Assembly (NCBI GenBank): GCA_003168265.1
Contig: PMSV01000019.1
Location: 372,001 to 436,000 of the forward strand
DNA from: Chitinophagaceae bacterium
GTDB taxonomy: Bacteria; Bacteroidota; Bacteroidia; Chitinophagales; Chitinophagaceae
DNA: 64,000 nt
Direction: 5' to 3'
A model generated the notes under the pieces. The model saw nothing but the letters and a program-made list of their open reading frames with translations, was not told where the DNA came from and ran no database searches. The translations under genes were made by a program, and so were the position numbers. Shown here piece by piece: positions 18,997-27,370 of this stretch (within the stretch, counting starts at the first letter, position 1; every line of letters begins with the position of its first letter).

Positions 18997-19201
18997 ATTT
19001 GTTAAGAGGCCTACAGAAATTAACCGGCTTCGATGTTCTCCTTTTGCTTCCGTCTCTGATTAATTCTTTCAACGTAATCGATAGTTATGCTCTATCGTAT
19101 GGTTTTACTATTAATCTATAAGCACCCAACTCAAATGCCATTTTTAAATCTTTTTGTTGAGATTTTCCAATATTTTAGTAGGACAACAGCGCTAAGTATC
19201 T

Positions 19202-20422
19202 ATGTTTAAAAGAGCATTTTTATTCATTTTAATAGCGTCACTTAATGGGTTTGTATGTTCTCAGGATTCGCTATTAAGGAAGACCCAATTCGATTCAATT
19301 GTAAACGAATTCGGAAGGGGAATTCAAAGATATATTCAGGCTGACACCCTTGGCGAAAGCATTTCAATTGCAATAGTCCATAAAAACAAAATCGTATGGT
19401 CCAAAGCTTTCGGCTATTTGGACGTTGAAAAGAAGACTCTGACAGACACTTTGACGATTTACCTCATAGGGTCGATTTCAAAATCCTTTACTGCATTTCT
19501 CCTCATGCGTTTGGTTGAAAAAGGGTTGCTGAAGCTGCAAGATCCTGTATAACAGTATTTGCCGGAGATCAAGAGGTTAAAGGGGTATAGTGTCCGCAGG
19601 AAGATCACTTTTTTCGAGCTGGCCACACATACTTCCGGGTTGGAAGAAGAGCCTGAATTACCGAATGCCGCATCAGGGCCTATCGAAAATTGGGAGAAAA
19701 AAGTATTGGAAGCTATACCAGCTACTTCAATTAAAAAAAGACCAGGCAAAAGCTTCAGCTATTCGAACATTGGGTATGCCATCCTGGGCCTTGCACTCGA
19801 ACGCGCAGCAAGCAAACCCTTTATCACCCTTATAGAAGAGAATATATTCATTCCTTTGGGTATGACCAATAGTTATTACATAGTCCCAAAAGAAAAAATA
19901 GCGCAACTGGCTGTAGGGATCAGCCGACTAAATTCCGGGAAGATTGATCTGGAAACACCTAAAATAGAACATCTTGGGCGGGGGTATAAAATACCCAATG
20001 GAGGAATATACTCTACGCCAGATGACCTATCAAAATTCATTATAGCCAATTTGGGCTATGATTCACTGCTTTCGGCTGACAATATTGAGTTCATGCAATC
20101 AGGGAAAGTATGGACAACCCCCTTTTTAGGCAGACATGCTTTAGGAGGCATATCACTGTTCTTTAAGAAATCTGAAAAAAAGGAAATTCGCTATATGACT
20201 CATACTAAGTAAGGCCTGGGGTTTGAAATTCATGCATACAAGAACATTAGAATCGCCGAACACAGCGGCCGAGTAGCTGGGTATTCTGGTCAGTTAGCAT
20301 TTGATAAAAATACTAAATACGGGGTAGTCTTGCTGCGTAATTATGATTTGGGAAAACCAGGTTTGATATTAACCGCCTATGAATTATTGCAAAAGCTCAG
20401 AGATTTAAATGGGATCGAATGA
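19202..20422 (+). pseudogene. Serine beta-lactamase-fold hydrolase broken by two in-frame TAA codons
   Basis: One frame runs from a signal peptide (AFLFILIASLNGFVCSQ) to TGA at 20420, interrupted only by TAA at 19550 and TAA at 20210. There is no frameshift. All class C/PF00144 motifs survive: SxxK in GSISKSF, YxN in FSYSNIGYA and HxG in AEHSGR. The first stop falls in a DPV-x-QYLPE context. The second replaces the residue before GLGF, usually Tyr, so one base change would restore it. Related proteins are penicillin-binding-protein-like esterases or peptidases. The damage looks recent; sequencing error or readthrough are alternatives. Confidence 0.88.
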
Positions 20423-20523
20423 AAACATATATAGAGGCCAATGATGAATGGCGGCCCAGGCGACCCAAAATGCAACTAGTAAGAATGCAAACAAGGACTT
20501 CCATTCGTTCTTAATTGTTGTAA

Positions 20524-21054
20524 TTATTTTTCGAGAATGTTTTTCAAGGTTGATAAACTAATATCCATATCTTTTGGAAACATTTTTTCTACTATGGGAA
20601 TCATAATATTAATAGGATATTTCAATTTACCTGCGTTGCTGAAGTATACTTTGGTTTGATCATCGGATAAAGAATCTGTCTCCATGATTACATTAGCAAT
20701 GGTTGCCATTGGTCTCACAAAACGAATTTGGGTTTCAATTCTTTTCCCTTCAATGATTTTCGTAATTTCCTTTTCTCCTTGACCGGCATTTTTATCTCCA
20801 TTCCAGGAAATAATGAATCCAACTGTTCCGTCTATTCCTTTGAATTCCCAGTTCCTGTCTGGGTCAGCCATTGCCCACTTGTTGAATTTGTCCTGGTTTT
20901 TGAGCAGCTTTAAAAAGTCAAATACTTTTTGTCGAGAAGCGTTGATGATTATTTCACGTTTTACATAATGCTCCCTTTTCATGAAAAGCGCAATGATTAA
21001 CAGTAGTAAAATGATGCCTGCGACGACAAGTAGAATTGTAATTATGGTATTCAA
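20524..21054 (-). CDS. Membrane-anchored SRPBCC-family protein
   Basis: The 176-residue protein begins with a strong transmembrane helix (IITILLVVAGIILLLLIIAL). A START-like SRPBCC domain follows: VKREIIINASRQKVFDFLKL, then KFNKWAMADPD, VGFIISWNGD and a C-terminal helix (ISLSTLKNILEK). SRPBCC domains bind hydrophobic ligands in a deep pocket. The ligand is unknown. It is transcribed toward the beta-lactamase pseudogene and appears to be a single gene. Confidence 0.8.
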   Translation of the reverse strand: MNTIITILLVVAGIILLLLIIALFMKREHYVKREIIINASRQKVFDFLKLLKNQDKFNKWAMADPDRNWEFKGIDGTVGFIISWNGDKNAGQGEKEITKIIEGKRIETQIRFVRPMATIANVIMETDSLSDDQTKVYFSNAGKLKYPINIMIPIVEKMFPKDMDISLSTLKNILEK

Positions 21055-21342
21055 TTTATTTTATGTTGAAAATTTGTCAGCCACTTGAAAGTTATTTTAT
21101 TATTCAATGTCCGCTAACCCATTGATTGGCTTTAAACCTTATTCCAAAATATGCTAATTTATTGAAATAACCCCTTGAGCTTTGCTCATAGCATTTGATG
21201 TCCCTTCTTAATTTCGCACTTTAAAAAAAACAAAGTGGAGGTAAAGTAATGCATAACTAGTTATGTTGCAAGGTGAAAAATCTCCAAATTGCGCATCTAA
21301 ACGATTGATTATTAAAGTCTATAAAATGATGATAGTTATTTC
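21055..21342. other. Intergenic region without a recognised gene
   Basis: This AT-rich stretch separates the divergent SRPBCC and AAA/DUF4143 genes. Apart from the inverted repeat that follows it, no open frame, RNA or repeat was recognised. Confidence 0.4.
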
Positions 21343-21377
21343 ATTGCAAATTTAACGATTACTGTTAAATTTGCAAT
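21343..21377. promoter_or_regulatory. 14-bp perfect inverted repeat abutting the AAA/DUF4143 start codon
   Basis: Two perfect 14-bp arms (ATTGCAAATTTAAC and GTTAAATTTGCAAT) flank a 7-nt spacer and end one base before the ATG at 21379. It could be an autoregulatory operator or a hairpin that covers the ribosome-binding region. Confidence 0.8.
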
Positions 21378-21378
21378 A

Positions 21379-22551
21379 ATGATTCAAAGAGAATTAGAAG
21401 CAATCATCAAAGAAGCCATGCAGCAATTTCCTGCAGTTGGCATTTTGGGGCCTCGCCAGATCGGTAAAACTACGCTAGCACTTCAAATTGCGCAGGCTAT
21501 TAGCCCTCAACCAATCTATTTAGACTTGGAATCGCCGACTGACCTTGATAAATTAAAGGAACCGGAATTCTATTTTGAAGAGCACAAAGATCGCCCCATT
21601 ATTTTAGATGAGGTCCAAAGAAGCCCAGAAATTTTTGCTACCCTCCGTGGAGTAATTGATCGACGTAGACGTGCAGGACATGGAGTGGGTCAATTCTTAA
21701 TTTTAGGTTCTGCTTCACTTGATCTACTTCAACAGTCCTCGGAAAGTTTGGCGGGAAGGATTTCATATGTCACTCTTTCTGGGCTAAAACTCACGGAAAT
21801 AACTGCGAGCGGCTTTGATGACTTATGGCTTAGAGGCGGCTTCCCTAATAGTTTCCTCTCTGCAGACAACAATACCAGTTTCAATTGGAGGCAAGTATTT
21901 ATCAGCACGTATCTGGAAAGGGATGTCCCACAATTTGGGTCACGTATACCAGCTTCTACTTTACGGCAGCTTTGGACAATGCTGGCCCATATTCAGGGAG
22001 GTCTCTTAAATCTTAGTCGGCTGGCAGGAGGATTAGGATCTAGTGTACCAGCAGTAGGCCGTTACATTGATCTATTGGAAGACCTTTTTTTAGTTCGTAA
22101 GCTCCTACCCTGGGCTTCAAATGTTGGAAAAAGACTTGTTCGGGCACCCAAGGTATATATTCGAGATAGCGGTCTTACTCATACTCTTCTAAAAATAAAA
22201 GACTATGACGACTTATTGGGCCATCCAGCGGTTGGGGGCAGTTGGGAAGGGTTTGTAATTGAAAACTTGTTAGCGGATCTTCCTACTTGGGCATCTCCCC
22301 ATTTTTACAGGACGTCCGCCGGGGCAGAAATTGATTTATTAATTGAAGCCGGAAATAAAAAAGTGATCGCAATAGAAATTAAACGATCAATGTCACCATC
22401 GTTAAGCAAGGGGTTTTCAATCGGTTGCGAGGATATTAAAGCAACTCATCGCTACTTTGTCTATTCAGGATCGGAGCGTTTTAGAATATCTGAAAAAGTA
22501 ACTGCTCTGCCTCTGAAAATGATGATCGAGGAACTAAAACAATTGTTGTAG
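21379..22551 (+). CDS. AAA_14/DUF4143 family ATPase
   Basis: The N-terminal half is a P-loop ATPase with Walker A GPRQIGKTTLAL near residue 24 and Walker B PIILDEVQRSPE near 74. The C-terminal half is DUF4143, with a DNA-binding-like helical region (LSRLAGGLGSSVPAVGRYIDLLEDLFLV) and a final PD-(D/E)xK-like core (AEIDLLIEA ... VIAIEIKRS). At 390 residues it is full length. The family is widespread and poorly understood, often found alone in variable regions. It is a solitary gene with a long palindrome touching its start codon, which suggests tight self-regulation. Confidence 0.9.
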   Translation: MIQRELEAIIKEAMQQFPAVGILGPRQIGKTTLALQIAQAISPQPIYLDLESPTDLDKLKEPEFYFEEHKDRPIILDEVQRSPEIFATLRGVIDRRRRAGHGVGQFLILGSASLDLLQQSSESLAGRISYVTLSGLKLTEITASGFDDLWLRGGFPNSFLSADNNTSFNWRQVFISTYLERDVPQFGSRIPASTLRQLWTMLAHIQGGLLNLSRLAGGLGSSVPAVGRYIDLLEDLFLVRKLLPWASNVGKRLVRAPKVYIRDSGLTHTLLKIKDYDDLLGHPAVGGSWEGFVIENLLADLPTWASPHFYRTSAGAEIDLLIEAGNKKVIAIEIKRSMSPSLSKGFSIGCEDIKATHRYFVYSGSERFRISEKVTALPLKMMIEELKQLL

Positions 22552-22959
22552 AAATTTTATAAACTTTTTATTTATGTACCAAATGCATGCTGACATATTC
22601 GAAAAACTATCCTTATACGTTCATTTGTTTTCTTCCGAGAGATAATAAAACCGCATAAACTATTTATTAACAAAAACGGAAATAGGGATACAACCATAAT
22701 CGTAAAGACCCTTAAAATTGAAGATTGGGAATTTGAATCTTGCCCCGCTGAGAATAACAAGACCAAAATAAAAGTATAGAAGCTTAATTGCCCCGATTGT
22801 AATTTGAAAGGCTTGGCTTAATTGTTTCGGAAAAATCTTGCAGGTAAGAAATAAAAAGAAAACATTTCCTTAATCCAAAGGATTATTTTATCCGGAGTGT
22901 ATTTCTTCAATTGTTCTGCTACATAAAACATAGGATTAAGGCTTCTTAAACAAAATTAA
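22552..22959. other. Intergenic region without a recognised gene
   Basis: About 400 AT-rich bases between converging genes. A 64-residue minus-strand frame at 22572-22766 has one hydrophobic stretch but no family signature or plausible start context, so I do not call it. No terminator hairpin was seen. Confidence 0.4.
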
Positions 22960-24381
22960 TTAATAATTGGAGGCGGCTCCCTGTGCCCGAGCCTGGTCAA
23001 TGGCAGCCTTCCAGTTATTCAAAAGAGGAAATTGTTGGTCCACCTCTGCCGGCCGCTGCGCCATCATCTGCAAAGCAGCGGCTTCCAACGAACGGCCCAT
23101 GTCATTATCCGGCGGCGTGGCTATATTCTCTCCCAATACAGCATAGGTAAACCCAATAGGATCCGAAGGGGGCGGCGGAGGCGCTGCATGCGAAGCCATA
23201 GCCGTCAACGCGGTAGAAAGACTATTGATCCCTAGCGCTGCCCGCTGGGTTACTGCATCCGAATAAGCCTGTCCTGGCGTAAAGGCCTCCGCTAGCATTT
23301 GCAAAACCGAAGTATGATCATACTGGTCATGTACTACTGTACGCGGCGCTACCCAGGGTGAAACCAGGATCGCTGGAATCCTCGGCCCCAGAGTATTGTA
23401 CGGGATAGGTTCAGGTGAGCCCCCGTTGGGAGGCATGAACGGATTGGGCGGCGCCACGTTGCCGGTTCCCACCTGATCAAATGTCGGCGGTGGCACATGA
23501 TCATAAAAGCCTCCATGCTCGTCATAATATACAACCATCAGCGTATTGGCCCAGACTGCGGGATTGATGGTGGCTGCCTGATAGGTCCGACGCAGGAAAT
23601 CCTCTCCCCAGCCCACTGCCAGAGGGGGATGATTATCGTTGGGATGATCCGGGCCGACATGCGGAGCATCCTGGTAACTGGGCTCTACAATGATGACCTG
23701 AGGTTGCTTGTTATTTTTCAAATCCGTGGCCAGTTGCTCATAAGGATGAAACTTGCCGCTCAAAAAGATCTGATCCCATAGATCCGGGTACAACGCAAAA
23801 AAAGTAAAGCCATCATGATACACCCCCCATGTGATTTGATTATCGTCCATCCATTTGAAAATATTTCCTGTATCCGGGATAGCCTGAAGTTTGGTCTGGT
23901 AGATGGCACTCTGTCCGCAGAAAGCTACGGTACGGTTGGGCTGGGTACTGGTAGGCAGCGGACAGAACCAGTTATCACAGATGCAGAAAGTCTGCGCGAG
24001 AAAACTCGTGATCGGTACCTGCGCAGAGCTGAAAAAACACAGAGGATCACACTCTATATTAGGATCGCTCCCTGTAGCATCCGCATAAGCCTGTACAAAC
24101 CCCGTCATCGCTGGTTTTCCGTTCGGTCCAGGTATCAACTGGGTGGCGACAAAATTATATTCATGTGGGAGATCGAAACTCAACTGCTCATCTACTGGCC
24201 GGTTAAAGGGATAGTACACCCCGCCTTCATAAAAATTCGCATATTGTGGCTGGTTAGGCGGCGGCCTTAGTCCATTCGCTGACGGCTGGATGGCTTCGAA
24301 GCTGAGATGCCCCAGCATATTGTCGAAAGATCTGTTCTCGAACATCATTAAGATCACAGTCTTAATATCTGAAGCTGCCAT
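22960..24381 (-). CDS. Phospholipase C / acid phosphatase-type phosphoesterase
   Basis: The 473-residue protein carries the phosphoesterase (PF04185) hallmarks: MMFENRSFDNMLGHL at the N-terminus (metal and nucleophile region), FCICDNWFCPLPTST, a VYYDEHGGFYDH metal motif, and LGPRIPAILVSPWV. These enzymes hydrolyse phosphate esters such as phosphatidylcholine. No signal peptide is visible, unlike many relatives, so it may be cytoplasmic or exported by another route. A lipoprotein gene lies 1 nt upstream in the same direction, forming an operon whose likely promoter is element 1 (25351-25398). Confidence 0.88.
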   Translation of the reverse strand: MAASDIKTVILMMFENRSFDNMLGHLSFEAIQPSANGLRPPPNQPQYANFYEGGVYYPFNRPVDEQLSFDLPHEYNFVATQLIPGPNGKPAMTGFVQAYADATGSDPNIECDPLCFFSSAQVPITSFLAQTFCICDNWFCPLPTSTQPNRTVAFCGQSAIYQTKLQAIPDTGNIFKWMDDNQITWGVYHDGFTFFALYPDLWDQIFLSGKFHPYEQLATDLKNNKQPQVIIVEPSYQDAPHVGPDHPNDNHPPLAVGWGEDFLRRTYQAATINPAVWANTLMVVYYDEHGGFYDHVPPPTFDQVGTGNVAPPNPFMPPNGGSPEPIPYNTLGPRIPAILVSPWVAPRTVVHDQYDHTSVLQMLAEAFTPGQAYSDAVTQRAALGINSLSTALTAMASHAAPPPPPSDPIGFTYAVLGENIATPPDNDMGRSLEAAALQMMAQRPAEVDQQFPLLNNWKAAIDQARAQGAASNY

Positions 24382-24382
24382 A

Positions 24383-25126
24383 TTATTTATGTTTAATAAT
24401 GAAATGAATGATTAATCCGGTGGCAATAGCTTGCTGGTGGTTTCTCTCTCCTGGGGTCAACAGTGAACGGATCGTCCAGTTACCTGTTACCGGCGTTCCT
24501 TTAAAGCTATAATCCGGCGGATTTCCTGAATGCAGGTCCCTCGTGATGCCCGCATGGGAGACTTCCATGGCCCGGCCGGTATCCGGTAACACCGATAAGA
24601 TAAAAAAATTATTGCCCCAACGCCTCGCATTATTCAATCCCTCAGCTACCAAAGTATCTCCATGCAATTGGGTGGGAAAACCTACTTCATCAAACACAGA
24701 ATCCGGCCTTGCGGCTACCTGGATCACCCGAGTGCTATCCTTACCATGTTTCGTGGCAATGAGCTTGAAGTACCGAACAATATCGTTGTTATTTAGATCA
24801 GGTTTCTTTCGAATGACCAGCCAATCTTTACTGGCAAGGGGCAGCGTGATAACACTGTCATTGTGTAAAGTGTACGATTGGGTCATATCATGTTGAGAGA
24901 TCAAAAGGGTCAGATCCGGAAGCGGATCCGTTCCGGACTCAGGGTAGTTATAATCCCGAATCTGCAGGGCGGCGCTGCCCTTTACATGCCAGCTCAGCAG
25001 CAGGCTATCATTCGGCCCGATAGTAGGCGCTTGTCCTACTGTAAACTGATAGATTCTGGGATTGCAAGCTAGCGCCTCAAGCCATAGCAGTGAAAAAAGA
25101 ATTCGATATACTGGTTTCATATTCAA
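24383..25126 (-). CDS. Hypothetical lipoprotein, co-transcribed with the phospholipase-like gene
   Basis: The 247-residue product has a type II signal with lipobox LEALAC (Cys near residue 21), followed by an all-beta-looking mature part rich in Asp, Ser and Thr. I do not recognise a named domain; the region LLLSWHVKGSAALQIRDY suggests an Ig-like fold. It ends 1 nt before the phosphoesterase gene, so the two are probably translated from one message and may act together at the cell surface. Confidence 0.75.
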   Translation of the reverse strand: MNMKPVYRILFSLLWLEALACNPRIYQFTVGQAPTIGPNDSLLLSWHVKGSAALQIRDYNYPESGTDPLPDLTLLISQHDMTQSYTLHNDSVITLPLASKDWLVIRKKPDLNNNDIVRYFKLIATKHGKDSTRVIQVAARPDSVFDEVGFPTQLHGDTLVAEGLNNARRWGNNFFILSVLPDTGRAMEVSHAGITRDLHSGNPPDYSFKGTPVTGNWTIRSLLTPGERNHQQAIATGLIIHFIIKHK

Positions 25127-25350
25127 GGATTGTAATCAACTTAATCCATTTAACTCGGGCCAGGTATGAAAATCAATCACCAGGCCAAATTATAAAAGAC
25201 GACCGAGTACAAAATTTTTACCATTCGTAAAAAAATGGCCTGCGGGATTTCACAATTTGGGGAATAAAGCAGATTCATTAGGTTAAAACATCATGCCCCT
25301 TGGTAAATTCTAATTTCGCTTGCACCAACCAGGAACAAATCCAAACCGAT
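25127..25350. other. Leader/intergenic region downstream of promoter element 1
   Basis: About 220 bp between element 1 and the lipoprotein start, with no gene recognised. If element 1 drives the lipoprotein operon, this is a long untranslated leader. Confidence 0.35.
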
Positions 25351-25398
25351 CGAAATTATAAACAACTCCTGGATTCAGCAATACCCCTTTCGGGTAAT
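25351..25398 (-). promoter_or_regulatory. Promoter element 1: ATTACCC-GAAAG-GGGTATT, 21 nt, TAATTTCG
   Basis: Read on the minus strand, ATTACCC GAAAG GGGTATT (25398 to 25380) is followed after exactly 21 nt by TAATTTCG (25358 to 25351), a near match to the Bacteroidota -7 TAnnTTTG. Direction and spacing match the three other copies. It points to the lipoprotein/phospholipase operon. Confidence 0.7.
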
Positions 25399-25535
25399 AT
25401 ATAAGTCTACACACCTGATAACAAACTGAAAGGCAGTTGAAATGGTCTTATTATTCATCAATGCTTGATCTAATAAATGTTTATTGACCAATTAGGCATA
25501 TCTCCTGGTACCTCGGAACTCTTTGAATAAACGAC

Positions 25536-25583
25536 ATTACCCTAAAGGGGTAATCCAAATCCAAAAGGGATTATTGATATTTG
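25536..25583 (+). promoter_or_regulatory. Promoter element 2: ATTACCC-TAAAG-GGGTAAT, 21 nt, GATATTTG
   Basis: This is the perfect copy: both 7-bp arms match. After exactly 21 nt comes GATATTTG (25576-25583), one mismatch from TAnnTTTG. Transcription would begin near 25590, which favours a translation start at the second Met (25609) of the next gene. Confidence 0.75.
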
Positions 25584-25584
25584 A

Positions 25585-26568
25585 ATGAAGAAATACCAAT
25601 CAAATAACATGCGAACCCATTTGAAGCTGGCAACTTTTATTGCCTGGATATTTGTTTATGCATTTCATAACACTGCATCCGGGCAGACTCACCTCGTACT
25701 TCCCGACCAGACTTCAAACGACTATCAACCCTTTCCCCTAAGGCAAACGCCTGTTTATTTCGAGGTCAACCTGCTCTTAAACCCTGTCTATGTCGCCCAA
25801 TTCAGCAGTAGCTTTCGCCTCAACGGCAAGCCATTGCCCATTCCCAAAGCCTACCAGCCGCGATTTTATTCAACACAGCCATGGCAAAATGCATTCAGCA
25901 GCGTTGAGGAGATCGCCGACCAGGCCAATACCCTCTATGGCAGCTTCTATCTGACATTTCTTGAGAATTCTGCTATCCCTCTTCTTCACCATATCAGGTT
26001 GGTGTTGGGCGCTACGCATGAGAAATTGGAAACGGACTCGACTGCGGTGGTTAATTACGGCTATTGGAATGGAGGCACCGAAGCGACCTTAATGCTCGAA
26101 AAAAATATCGCCTACAGATTAAGCAATCGTCAATATCAATCTGCAGGAATCATATTTGGCATCAACGCACAGGTGGGATTCTTCGAATCGGTAGCTAAGG
26201 TTACAACGATTATCAATTATAAAGGTTATAATATCATGTCAACGGACACCAATCAACGGTGGCAATGGCCTTCACCTCGCAACGGCTGGGGCTGGATGGC
26301 CGGCTTGAACATGGAAGTTGGCGGGATCGTTTGTCATGATTATTTTATTTGCAGAAAGTTTACTGAGAATTGTTGCCTTGGTAAGGGTTTATTTTGGTTT
26401 TTCCGTCGCTTTGGTATTAGCCTTGCCAGCAAAATCATGATCGATGGCCTGTATTCAGCAGATGGGGTGATTTATAATGGGATGCCTGGCAATCGCTTGC
26501 GGATAGACAACTACAGCCTCTTTTTTGCCGGCCCACTCATCAATATCAAATGGGTCAGTTTAAATTAA
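25585..26568 (+). CDS. Exported hypothetical protein, outer-membrane-associated
   Basis: The 327-residue frame has two candidate starts, 25585 and 25609. The later one gives a standard signal peptide (MRTHLKLATFIAWIFVYAF...ASGQ) and fits promoter element 2 better. The mature part is rich in aromatic residues and alternating strands and ends KWVSLN, as in small outer-membrane barrels, but no family is recognised. The next gene starts 4 nt after its stop and looks similar in type, so the pair probably forms one operon. Confidence 0.65.
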   Translation: MKKYQSNNMRTHLKLATFIAWIFVYAFHNTASGQTHLVLPDQTSNDYQPFPLRQTPVYFEVNLLLNPVYVAQFSSSFRLNGKPLPIPKAYQPRFYSTQPWQNAFSSVEEIADQANTLYGSFYLTFLENSAIPLLHHIRLVLGATHEKLETDSTAVVNYGYWNGGTEATLMLEKNIAYRLSNRQYQSAGIIFGINAQVGFFESVAKVTTIINYKGYNIMSTDTNQRWQWPSPRNGWGWMAGLNMEVGGIVCHDYFICRKFTENCCLGKGLFWFFRRFGISLASKIMIDGLYSADGVIYNGMPGNRLRIDNYSLFFAGPLINIKWVSLN

Positions 26569-26572
26569 GCCA

Positions 26573-27364
26573 ATGAAACAATTTTGCACATTTATTCTCT
26601 TCATATTTCTGTCTTTAACCGGGCGTTCTCAACTCATCCGAAAAGATACTGCTGCTCTAAAAGCAGTCAGACTCACCCACAAAGACACGGCAGATGAGAG
26701 AAGAATCAATATGTACACAAACCGCAAATACAGTTATGGTATTTCGGAAAACTTTTATGGGTTTCACCCCAATTCTACCATCTTTCACGCAACAGATGTG
26801 GTAGTTTCTGATAGATTAAGCTACCTCGATATCGGTAACTTCACAAGCTTCGAACTCACTGGAGGTGCCAGTTTCCAGCCCTATCAGGGTTTCAGGCTGC
26901 ATTTGGGATTCGACTACGAATGGCTGACCCCGACAAAAGTCCATTTCTATATTGGCGGGCAGTATGCTTTGGGGTTAAAACAACGCACGATTGCCATCAA
27001 CAGACTTTCTTCGATAATCGTTGGCTATCATAATTACATCATGCCGTTTATTGGCCTCATGTATTGGCCGGGCAAAAGAGATATTGGAAGACTCAATACG
27101 AAGGATTCCATTGAGATCTCCCGGTATTACAATCCAACTTTTTGGCAACTGGTCTACCTGAAAAGCCAGATAGGCTATTCTGCCTTATTCAGTAAATTGA
27201 CGGTAGATCCTACGCAATACTTTGACGAAATCACAACCTCAAATATCAGAGAAAATGTTTCCAGCGGTCTTTATCTTAGTTTTGGTATTGGTATAAATCT
27301 CCCCACTTTTGGTAGCAGCAAATTGGCTAATCGTAACCATCTGCATTACATGAACGTCTACTGA
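26573..27364 (+). CDS. Exported hypothetical outer-membrane beta-barrel protein
   Basis: The 263-residue protein has a signal peptide (FCTFILFIFLSLTGRSQ). A strand-rich mature part follows with outer-membrane-barrel traits: FELTGGASFQPYQGFRLHLGFDYEW, evenly spaced aromatics, and repeated short turns. I do not recognise a family. It follows the preceding exported protein by 4 nt and is probably co-expressed from promoter element 2. Confidence 0.65.
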   Translation: MKQFCTFILFIFLSLTGRSQLIRKDTAALKAVRLTHKDTADERRINMYTNRKYSYGISENFYGFHPNSTIFHATDVVVSDRLSYLDIGNFTSFELTGGASFQPYQGFRLHLGFDYEWLTPTKVHFYIGGQYALGLKQRTIAINRLSSIIVGYHNYIMPFIGLMYWPGKRDIGRLNTKDSIEISRYYNPTFWQLVYLKSQIGYSALFSKLTVDPTQYFDEITTSNIRENVSSGLYLSFGIGINLPTFGSSKLANRNHLHYMNVY

Positions 27365-27370
27365 CGACAT

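Noticed and set aside
21319-21337. GTCTAT...GATAG partial palindrome before the DUF4143 gene
   Set aside because: Arms match poorly at the required 7-nt spacing and the perfect 14-bp repeat nearby explains the region better.
22572-22766. 64-codon minus-strand frame with a hydrophobic stretch
   Set aside because: No signature, no supporting context or start-site evidence, located between converging genes.
25405-25424. GTCTAC half-site between the two ATTACCC elements
   Set aside because: Only one half of the palindrome is present; the second half-site does not match, so I do not count it with the four sulfur-linked sites.
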